Part shown: positions 29,076 to 36,065 of the stretch, in pieces | Layout: each line of letters opens with the position of its first letter | Numbering within the stretch: the stretch's first letter is position 1 | From: Pseudomonadales bacterium | GTDB taxonomy: Bacteria; Pseudomonadota; Gammaproteobacteria; Pseudomonadales; Ketobacteraceae | NCBI GenBank assembly: GCA_002708905.1 | Contig: PAPM01000027.1 | Location: forward strand, 1 to 64,000 | Direction of reading: 5' to 3' | Length of the DNA: 64,000 nucleotides | Notes under the pieces: model-generated | Told to the model about the DNA's origin: nothing | What the model saw: the letters and a program-made list of their open reading frames with translations, nothing else | Databases searched by the model: none | Translations under genes and position numbers: made by a program

Positions 29076-30161
29076 ATGCGAATTCTGCTTGTTCTGATGA
29101 CCACATTATTGTGGAGCTGCGGTAACGGCAGCGATGATGATCCGCCATCGGTGAATGATCCCGGAACGCCGGGGGTGTTGTCCGTCTCCGCCTACTACTA
29201 TACCGAGCCCACGCCCGGCAATGATCTGGAATTGCTGCAACGTTATCTGGAGGCGCTGCAATTGGTGCAGGATGCAGGAGCAACGGGGCAGTTCCAATCC
29301 TATCGCTGGTCGCAGCTGGAACCGGCTGCGGGCAGTTATGACACGCAGAGCCTCACGGATTTCAGTAACACCATGAACAGTGCTGAACAAAATCAGCTTA
29401 CGCAATTGGTGGGGCTGCAGGTGATCAATACGGTCACCCGGGAAGTGCCGGTGGGTTTGGAAAACACCGAGTGGGATGACCCGGCGATGATTACCGCGCT
29501 GGAAAATTTACTGGATCAGTTGATTCCTGCCATGCGGGGGCGGGTTAGCTATCTTTCCATCGGCAATGAAGTGGATGTGTATTTTGCCAATGGTCGTCTG
29601 TCGGAATTGAACGCTTATCGGGGTCTGGTCAGCGCTGTTCAAAGCTACCTGAGCACGCGCCTGCCCCAGGTCAAAGTGGGCATTACGGTTACCGCCGGCG
29701 GTTGGCAGGGACCACAGGTGCAGAACTGGATTGATTTAACCGCATTCACCGATGTGATCATCACAACTTATTATCCCCTGCAGGCGGATTTCAGTGTGCG
29801 TGATGCCAATGTGCCGCAAACTGATTTTCCCGCTTTGCTGTCGCTGGTGAATGATCGTCCCTGGGTGTTCCAGGAAGTGGGTTATCCATCTTCACCGGTG
29901 GGAGAAAGCTCTGAAGCCATGCAGGCGGAGTTTGTGCATCAGGTGTTCGCGGCCTGGCGCGATGCCAACGGACGTATTCCATTTCTGAACTGGTTTTTAT
30001 TGCATGATCTGTCCACTGAACTGGTGGATGAATTCGTGCTGTATTACGGCGTTAACGATGAAAAGTTCCGCGCATATCTGGACAGCTTGGGATTGCGTAA
30101 TCGGGACAACACCGACAAGGCCGCCTGGGCAGCCTTCAAGCAGGAAGCCGCCGCATTATAG
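29076..30161 (+). CDS. Lipoprotein with clan GH-A-like TIM barrel
   Basis: A 361-aa lipoprotein. ATG 29076 is preferred because GGAGGG precedes it; the ATG at 29058 has none. The signal ends LLWSC with Cys15. The body resembles a (beta/alpha)8 glycoside hydrolase of clan GH-A: Asn-Glu165 in SIGNEVD fits the acid/base position and Glu267 in FQEVGYPS the nucleophile position. A family number cannot be assigned, and no sugar-binding module is visible. It may be a surface glycosidase; no adjacent transport genes support a particular polysaccharide. Confidence 0.7.
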   Translation: MRILLVLMTTLLWSCGNGSDDDPPSVNDPGTPGVLSVSAYYYTEPTPGNDLELLQRYLEALQLVQDAGATGQFQSYRWSQLEPAAGSYDTQSLTDFSNTMNSAEQNQLTQLVGLQVINTVTREVPVGLENTEWDDPAMITALENLLDQLIPAMRGRVSYLSIGNEVDVYFANGRLSELNAYRGLVSAVQSYLSTRLPQVKVGITVTAGGWQGPQVQNWIDLTAFTDVIITTYYPLQADFSVRDANVPQTDFPALLSLVNDRPWVFQEVGYPSSPVGESSEAMQAEFVHQVFAAWRDANGRIPFLNWFLLHDLSTELVDEFVLYYGVNDEKFRAYLDSLGLRNRDNTDKAAWAAFKQEAAAL

Positions 30162-30207
30162 TGACGCTTCTTCATGAACCTGTTGCGGCTGTTCAAAAGC
30201 CGATGCA

Positions 30208-31197
30208 TCAGCGCTTTTCAGGGTGGATAATTTTCCATTCCTGCTGCATGTCGATCACCGTCCAGCCTTGGGTTTTGGCAATATCGAGCGCTTTATCCAG
30301 TTTGCCAATATGGGAGTCACGGTCATAGGCCGCTTCCCTTTTGGCATCGGTATGATGAACCAGGGCGGCAAAACGGGCACCCTCGCCAGCTGTGGTCCAC
30401 TGCAACATTTGCATATCACCGTCTGAATTGCCAAATGCCATCAGCGGACGTTGGCCAATAGCTTGGTGAATACCGATGGGTTTGCCCGCCTTATCATTCA
30501 GAAACTCCAGTTCTGGTAAGCGAACGATGGCGGGCTTGCCTTGCTTCATCTCAAACTTCGTTTTTATGCGGCTGCCGATGATTTGCTCCGGAGGAATACC
30601 ATACACGGATTCAGCCCAGGCGCGCATAAACTCTATGCCTCCGCCAGACACAATAAAGGTTTTAAAACCCTGTGCACGGAGATAATTCAGCAGTTCCAAC
30701 ATGGGTTGATAAACCATATCTGTATAGAGTTTGCCGGTCTTCGGATGGCGCGCGGTGGTGATCCATTGCTTCACCAATGCGGTGAATTCAGTATCGCTCA
30801 TACCCGCGTGGGTGGCGGCCATCATTTCCAGAAGCGCTTCCTCACCACCGGCCAATGCCGTTTTCAGATCTCCCTTCAGCACCGAGGCGAAGGGTTCTTC
30901 CGTATTCCACTCCGGATGTTGCGGTGCCAGTGCCTTGATCCGGTCGAAGATGAAGAATGCCTGAAAATAGAGGGGATATTCAGACCAGAGCGTGCCGTCG
31001 TTATCAAATACGGCTATACGCTGCGCCGGTGCAACGTAGCTTTTACTGTGTGGGTCGGTGACGTTGCTGACGAACTTGATGATTGCGGACTTACTGCTGC
31101 CCTCCTGCCAGGATGGCAGGGGAGCAGCGTAGCTGTTGAACGCAACCAGAGCCAGCAACACTACCAGGGATCGCATCAGCGATGTTGCCTGTGTCAT
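30208..31197 (-). CDS. Exported HAD-superfamily phosphatase-like protein
   Basis: A 329-aa protein with a signal peptide (about 1-25, ending SYAA). The HAD motif I FDNDGTLW gives Asp65 and Asp67. FIVSGGG (motif II) and FGNSDGDMQML (motif IV) follow. It should be a periplasmic phosphohydrolase. It lies 12 bp downstream of a sulfatase gene on the same strand, and the two probably act on related substrates; the link is inferred from linkage only. Confidence 0.88.
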   Translation of the reverse strand: MTQATSLMRSLVVLLALVAFNSYAAPLPSWQEGSSKSAIIKFVSNVTDPHSKSYVAPAQRIAVFDNDGTLWSEYPLYFQAFFIFDRIKALAPQHPEWNTEEPFASVLKGDLKTALAGGEEALLEMMAATHAGMSDTEFTALVKQWITTARHPKTGKLYTDMVYQPMLELLNYLRAQGFKTFIVSGGGIEFMRAWAESVYGIPPEQIIGSRIKTKFEMKQGKPAIVRLPELEFLNDKAGKPIGIHQAIGQRPLMAFGNSDGDMQMLQWTTAGEGARFAALVHHTDAKREAAYDRDSHIGKLDKALDIAKTQGWTVIDMQQEWKIIHPEKR

Positions 31198-31209
31198 GTT
31201 GTTCTCCGG

Positions 31210-32808
31210 TTAGTGGGTACCCATATTGGAACGCAACTGGGCTTCGATCTTGCTCAGGTTAAAGGAACCGGGTGATTGCGTGGGTGGATAATCTTTCATG
31301 GATTGCAGGAACTTTGCAGCCAGCCCCTGGATGGGCACGATTACGTAGGGCCGTGACAGGAACCAGTCGTCGTATACGTTGGCGTTATGCTGCGCTTTTT
31401 CAAATGGATCGCGGCGCAAGTTGAACAGCAACGGTACACGCAGCTCGGTGAAGGGTTCGCGCCACACACCAAACGCCTGTCCGCGGTTTTCCAGGAATAC
31501 CACTTTCCAGTCATCGTAGCGGGCTGCCACAATCTGACCATCGTCGTTCACATACCAGAATTCATGACGCGGAGATTGATCCACTTTGCCACTCAGGTAG
31601 TCCACCAGGTCGTAACCATCAAGATGGTTCTTGTATTTGCGACCATTGATCTTGGTGCCTTTCAATAAACGCTTTTTCACGTCTTTGTCACCGGCAATGG
31701 AAGCAAAGGTCACCAGCCAGTCTTCATGGGCCACAATACCATTCAGCGTCTTGCCCGCCGGGAAATGATTGGGCCAGCGGACAAAGGCAGGGACGCGATA
31801 AGCGCCTTCCCAGTTGGAATTCTTTTCACTGCGGAACGGAGTGGTGCCGGCATCAGGCCAGGTGTTGTAGTGTGGACCGTTATCGGTGGAATACATCACC
31901 ACGGTATTGTCAGCGATGCCCAGTTCGTCCAGTAATTTCAGGAACTGACCCACGTGCATATCGTGCTCCACCATGCCGTCGGAATACTCGTCTTGACCGG
32001 AGAGGCCGCGATGTTCTTTTTTAACATGGGTACGGAAGTGCATGCGGGTGCCATTCCACCATACAAACCAGGGCTTTCCGGCCTTGTGCTGCTCGCGAAT
32101 AAATTCCATGGCACGCGTGGAAGTTTCGTCGTCGATGGTCTCCATGCGTTTCTTGGTCAAGGGCCCGGTGTCTTCCACTTTCTGGCCACCCTTGCCGTCA
32201 GACCAGGAGTGAATGACGCCTCGGGGGCCAAACTGTTCGGCAAATGTCTTGCCATTGGCCAGCTTCATATCGCCGGGATAGTCTTCATTTTCCGGTTCCT
32301 CTTCGGCATTTAAGTGGTAGAGGTTACCGAGGAACTCATCAAAACCGTGCATGGTGGGCAAATGCTCATCGCGATCACCTTGATGGTTCTTGCCGAACTG
32401 TCCGGTGGAGTAACCCTGACCTTTCAAGACGGTGGCCATGGTGACGTCTTTCTTGTTCCAGCCCTCTTTGGCGCCGGGCAGGCCCACCTTGGTCATGCCG
32501 CTGCGTACCGGCACTGAGCCGCCGATGAAGGCTGCGCGTCCTGCGGTACAGCTCTGCTGGGCATAGTAATCGGTGAAGGAAAGGCCTTCGTTGGCGATGC
32601 GATCGATGTTGGGTGTCTTGTATCCCATCATGCCGCGGTTGTTGTGGCTGATGTTCCAGGTTCCGATATCGTCGCCCCAAATTACGAGAATGTTTGGCTT
32701 CTTGGCAGGTTCAGAAGTGGCAGCGGTACTGATGGTGGTTTGCAGCAGCAGGAAGCTGCAAAGCAGAGTTACCAGCCACGAAGGTTGGCAGGTGCGTTTC
32801 GTCGTCAT
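31210..32808 (-). CDS. Exported type I arylsulfatase
   Basis: A 532-aa sulfatase with a signal peptide (about 1-30). ATG 32808 is preferred, being 6 nt after AAGGGG; ATG 32814 touches that site. The N-terminal metal site ILVIWGDDIG and the catalytic CTAGR (Cys87-Arg91) are seen. Cys87 would be converted to formylglycine. The motif is CxAxR rather than the usual CxPxR. No maturase gene is in the window. The second metal site STDNGPHYN also fits. It probably releases sulfate from aryl or sugar sulfates in the periplasm. Confidence 0.92.
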   Translation of the reverse strand: MTTKRTCQPSWLVTLLCSFLLLQTTISTAATSEPAKKPNILVIWGDDIGTWNISHNNRGMMGYKTPNIDRIANEGLSFTDYYAQQSCTAGRAAFIGGSVPVRSGMTKVGLPGAKEGWNKKDVTMATVLKGQGYSTGQFGKNHQGDRDEHLPTMHGFDEFLGNLYHLNAEEEPENEDYPGDMKLANGKTFAEQFGPRGVIHSWSDGKGGQKVEDTGPLTKKRMETIDDETSTRAMEFIREQHKAGKPWFVWWNGTRMHFRTHVKKEHRGLSGQDEYSDGMVEHDMHVGQFLKLLDELGIADNTVVMYSTDNGPHYNTWPDAGTTPFRSEKNSNWEGAYRVPAFVRWPNHFPAGKTLNGIVAHEDWLVTFASIAGDKDVKKRLLKGTKINGRKYKNHLDGYDLVDYLSGKVDQSPRHEFWYVNDDGQIVAARYDDWKVVFLENRGQAFGVWREPFTELRVPLLFNLRRDPFEKAQHNANVYDDWFLSRPYVIVPIQGLAAKFLQSMKDYPPTQSPGSFNLSKIEAQLRSNMGTH

Positions 32809-32987
32809 GGACATCCCCTTATGATGGTTTTTCTTCGTTCCGTTAAAGTGTTACGACTCTACTGCTTAACCTAGTGTAATGAATGGAATGTTACGGAACC
32901 AACCATTTTGTCCATTATAATTAAGAGCAGTGCATACCCCCTTATGATGGCCGTTAGGCGCAACACCGTTTAGTACAGGAAGATACT

Positions 32988-34325
32988 ATGACCGACGAAC
33001 TCTCCGATCTCATTGGTGAACTGGTCGATACCACTGAAGAACAGCAGGATCAGGTAATCCGTCAGGTAGTGGCCACCCGTGAACCGGAGGAGGTGGCCTT
33101 GCTGCTGGAATCCCTGCCGTTGTCGGTACGCCTGGAGGCCTGGAGCAAGGTGCCGGCCGACGAGAAACTGGAGATTCTGCTCACCATGCGCGGCGATCCA
33201 CGGGAAACCCTGCTGGATAATATGACCCTGGATGAGCTGGATGCGCTGTTCCAGGGCATGGCAGCGGAAGATCTGGTGGAACTGTCGGAATCCCTGCCCC
33301 GCCGCATGGTGGATCGTGCCCTTTGGGTAATGGATGAACAACAACGTCATTACTTCAAGGAAGCCAAAGTCTATCGGGACGATCAGATCGGCCGTTGGGT
33401 AAGTCATGAAATGTTGGTATTACCCACCAATGCCAAGGTGCGGGATGGCATGCGGTTGCTGCGGCGTGAGTTGCCGGAGTATGCGGACACTCTGTTTCTG
33501 GTGAACCGGGCCGGACATTTTTCGGAGGCCGTGCGCATCGGAAAAATCATTGGTTCGCCGGACCACTTGCCATTAGTGGATTTGTCGGAAGATGTTTTCA
33601 CCGTATTGGAAGGTCAGGAAGACTCGGTGGACGCTTCCCTGAAAGTCCAGCAATCCAGTTTTACAGCGCTACCGGTTGTAGATGATGGTGGAAAATTGTT
33701 GGGCCGTATCGACGTGCACACGGCCGCAGAACTGGTAAACACCTATTACGAAGGTCAGTTGATGGCTGGCGCCGGTATGGATGAAGACGAGGATTTGTTC
33801 TCGCCGGTGGTGAAAAGCGCCCGTAATCGCGCACTCTGGTTAGGGATTAATTTGCTCACCGCCTTTTTGGCATCCTGGTTCATCGGTTTGTTTGAAGCTA
33901 CCCTGCAACAGGTGGTGGCGCTGGCGGTTTTGATGCCGGTGGTGGCCAGTATGGGGGGGATTGCCGGCAGCCAGACCCTGACTTTGATTATCCGCGGTTT
34001 GGCCATGGGCCAGGTGACCAGTGCCAACTTGAAAGCATTGGTGAAAAAAGAACTCAGCGTGGGTGGCTTGAATGGAGTGCTGTGGGCCATTGTCATCGGC
34101 ATTGTGGCCTCCATGTGGTTCGGCAGCCCGGTGATCGGGTTGGTGATCGCCATGGCGATTCTGGTGAACATCGCGGCGGCGGCGTTTTCCGGTGTGGCGA
34201 TTCCGGTGTTGCTGGACAAGATGAAACTGGATCCGGCGTTGTCCGGTTCGGTGGTGTTGACCACCGTCACGGACATCGTGGGTTTTGTGGCGTTTCTTGG
34301 GTTGGGGACGTTGTTGTTGGTGTGA
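32988..34325 (+). CDS. mgtE: Magnesium transporter MgtE
   Basis: A 445-aa Mg2+ channel. The cytoplasmic N domain (about 1-125) and a CBS pair (about 130-255) precede five membrane segments (about 280-445). The pore segment is seen in PVVASMGGIAGSQT. A TATAAT box at 32916-32921 lies upstream, but its -35 is poor. No riboswitch-like structure was recognised in the short leader. Confidence 0.94.
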   Translation: MTDELSDLIGELVDTTEEQQDQVIRQVVATREPEEVALLLESLPLSVRLEAWSKVPADEKLEILLTMRGDPRETLLDNMTLDELDALFQGMAAEDLVELSESLPRRMVDRALWVMDEQQRHYFKEAKVYRDDQIGRWVSHEMLVLPTNAKVRDGMRLLRRELPEYADTLFLVNRAGHFSEAVRIGKIIGSPDHLPLVDLSEDVFTVLEGQEDSVDASLKVQQSSFTALPVVDDGGKLLGRIDVHTAAELVNTYYEGQLMAGAGMDEDEDLFSPVVKSARNRALWLGINLLTAFLASWFIGLFEATLQQVVALAVLMPVVASMGGIAGSQTLTLIIRGLAMGQVTSANLKALVKKELSVGGLNGVLWAIVIGIVASMWFGSPVIGLVIAMAILVNIAAAAFSGVAIPVLLDKMKLDPALSGSVVLTTVTDIVGFVAFLGLGTLLLV

Positions 34326-34376
34326 TGCAGCAAGACATTAATAGAGTAATAAAATAAACAAAATATCGTCAAATTT

Positions 34377-34459
34377 GATCGAAAGTTGTAACGACAAGCA
34401 CTTTCGAATCTCTGTAGTGTAGTACCAAAAGCTGATACATTTGCGCAATAATGTATCAG
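34377..34459. repeat. Two inverted repeats between mgtE and DUF1499 gene
   Basis: The 191-bp gap holds CTGATACATT (34432-34441) / AATGTATCAG (34450-34459), perfect arms around an 8-nt centre that includes TTGCGCAA. A second, weaker dyad is CGAAAGT (34380-34386) / ACTTTCG (34400-34406). Neither is followed by a T run. They could be a factor-independent mgtE end structure or operators for the gene downstream. Confidence 0.55.
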
Positions 34460-34516
34460 GTTGACCAAAGGGAATTTTAATACGCTTGATTAATTGGCAA
34501 ATGAGGTAAAGCCGAA

Positions 34517-34975
34517 ATGATTAATACCATTATAAGTAGAAGTCTTGTTCTTATGACATTGGCCACGGTGGTGGTGCTGGGGGGATGCGGTACAACCTAT
34601 CCGGTTGCCCGTGGGGCGTATCAGGATAAGTTGGCAAATTGTCCGGATAAACCCAATTGTATTTCCTCCAATGCCGAAGATGAGGATCAGCAGTACGATC
34701 CTATTCGCTTTGAAGGGGATCCCAAACAAGCCAAGCAAAAACTGTTGAATGTTATTAACGATTATCCGCGCACCACGATCACCCAGGATAAAGACAATTA
34801 TCTGCGGGTGGAATTCGAAACGGCGGTGTTTGGTTTTGTAGATGACGTTGAGTTCCTGATTCTGGGTAACCGCATTTTGGTGCGTTCTGCTTCACGTGTG
34901 GGTTACAGCGACCTGGGTAAGAATCGCAGTCGTATGGAAGATATTCAGGAACAGTTTGAGCCTTGCTGTAATTAG
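34517..34975 (+). CDS. DUF1499-family lipoprotein
   Basis: A 152-aa lipoprotein with signal and lipobox VLGGC. CPDKPNCISS is the family signature. The rest fits the DUF1499 domain (PRTTITQDKDNYLRVEF, FVDDVEFLI, SASRVGYSDLGKNR). The function of the family is unknown. It stands alone between mgtE and a dehydrogenase remnant. Confidence 0.88.
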   Translation: MINTIISRSLVLMTLATVVVLGGCGTTYPVARGAYQDKLANCPDKPNCISSNAEDEDQQYDPIRFEGDPKQAKQKLLNVINDYPRTTITQDKDNYLRVEFETAVFGFVDDVEFLILGNRILVRSASRVGYSDLGKNRSRMEDIQEQFEPCCN

Positions 34976-35002
34976 GACCTGATCTGCAACAAGGATGTTT
35001 TC

Positions 35003-35152
35003 ATGCAGAAAAAGTGGATGCTGTATGGCGCCAACGGTTATAGCGGTCGGTTGATTGCGGAGTTGGCGGTACAGCAAGGTGAAAAACCCATCCTGGCCGG
35101 TCGTAATGCCAATGCAATACATGCATTGGCGATGAGTTTTAATTATTTTTAA
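35003..35152 (+). pseudogene. Remnant of a saccharopine-dehydrogenase-like NAD(P) protein
   Basis: A 49-codon open frame starts ATG 35003 with AAGGA upstream. MLYGANGYSGRLIAELA and PILAGRN match the Rossmann N-terminus of saccharopine dehydrogenase-like / trans-acting enoyl reductase proteins, which normally exceed 350 residues. The match stops at about residue 40, and TAA follows at 35150. The rest has been lost, probably by a deletion that joined this point to the opposite-strand neighbour, whose stop is 4 bp away. Confidence 0.7.
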
Positions 35153-35156
35153 ATGA

Positions 35157-35927
35157 TCAGTTCCCTGCTACTCCGTTGCTTAAGCGTTCAGGTTCAAATG
35201 CATCCTTGCCTGCCAGCCAGCGTGGGTAGCGCAACCCATACCAACGCTTGATAAACAATATCTTTCTTACGGGTGTTTTCGCGACCACCGCCAACAAGCC
35301 AATGGACAACAGGCACCATACTGCGGCAGTTTCATGGGAATCCCGGGTTAACATGGCAGACAACACCACACCGGTCAGTATGTGGTAGATCGTAAATTTC
35401 CAGGAGCCGTAGAGAAGCGGCAGCAGGAACACCAGCATGAAATAGGGTTCTTTGAAGAATCCGAATTTTGCCCAGGTGGTATCGAACACCGGTACGTGCC
35501 AGGCAATGTGCCAGTCACCGGAAACCGAACATAGTTTGGTGCTGTCCAGCATATGCATGGTGCTGTGGTCAGCCCAGGCAAAAGGATAAATGTCGATAAT
35601 CATGGCCAGGGCGCCGACGAAGCACATGCCGTAAACCCAGGGGGCGATGCGTTGCTGTACGGTATTCGGCAGGAAGTACATGGAAATCATGTTGGCAAAG
35701 AACGGCTGGAAAGCGATATGTAGATACCCCAAGAGGGTGAGTACCTGGTTCGGCGGACTGTCGCAGAGGTCGATCCACCAGTAGGTAAAGCCTTGCAGTA
35801 ACTCCATCAGGGAGAACCACAACAGGGGCAGGAACAACTCTTTCTTTTCGCCTTGAACGGCGGACACCGCAACCGTAGCGAACCCCATGGTAGCCAACGT
35901 AAAGCTGGCCTCTGCACTCCAACACAT
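35157..35927 (-). CDS. DUF5765-like integral membrane protein
   Basis: A 256-aa polytopic membrane protein with about seven hydrophobic segments. The start at ATG 35927 gives MCWSAEASFTLAT, the usual beginning of this family, with GGGG-type purines upstream. A longer frame from ATG 35969 would begin inside a 32-bp palindrome and lacks a ribosome site. The C-terminal tail is basic and cytoplasmic in appearance. No function is known. Confidence 0.75.
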   Translation of the reverse strand: MCWSAEASFTLATMGFATVAVSAVQGEKKELFLPLLWFSLMELLQGFTYWWIDLCDSPPNQVLTLLGYLHIAFQPFFANMISMYFLPNTVQQRIAPWVYGMCFVGALAMIIDIYPFAWADHSTMHMLDSTKLCSVSGDWHIAWHVPVFDTTWAKFGFFKEPYFMLVFLLPLLYGSWKFTIYHILTGVVLSAMLTRDSHETAAVWCLLSIGLLAVVAKTPVRKILFIKRWYGLRYPRWLAGKDAFEPERLSNGVAGN

Positions 35928-35958
35928 CCCCAAAATCCCTGTAATTCTTATAAACAAC

Positions 35959-35990
35959 GACTGAGACATATTAATATATATGTCTCAGTC
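35959..35990. promoter_or_regulatory. Perfect 13-bp inverted repeat upstream of membrane gene
   Basis: GACTGAGACATAT (35959-35971) and ATATGTCTCAGTC (35978-35990) flank TAATAT. The element lies 32 bp upstream of the preferred start of the DUF5765-like gene. It has no T run, so an operator is more likely than a terminator; no regulator can be named. Confidence 0.6.
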
Positions 35991-36007
35991 TGAAAAGGGA
36001 CTAAAAA

Positions 36008-36035
36008 GGGGGCAGCCTGTGTAAGCGCTGCCCCC
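36008..36035 (-). terminator. Rho-independent terminator of the dihaem cytochrome gene
   Basis: GGGGGCAGC (36008-36016) pairs with GCTGCCCCC (36027-36035), with a 10-nt loop. On the minus strand five Ts follow (36003-36007). It lies 30 bp past the stop at 36066. Confidence 0.9.
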
Positions 36036-36065
36036 GTCCTCTAGGAGTCGAAGTTACCTGATCGT

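Noticed and set aside
30195-30218. AAAAGC/GCTTTT dyad between convergent genes, possible bidirectional terminator
   Set aside because: Stem of only 6 AT-rich pairs with a 12-nt loop; too weak to call.
32815-32950. CCCCTTATGATGG direct repeat at 32815-32827 and 32938-32950
   Set aside because: One copy is simply the ribosome site of the sulfatase on the other strand; probably chance.
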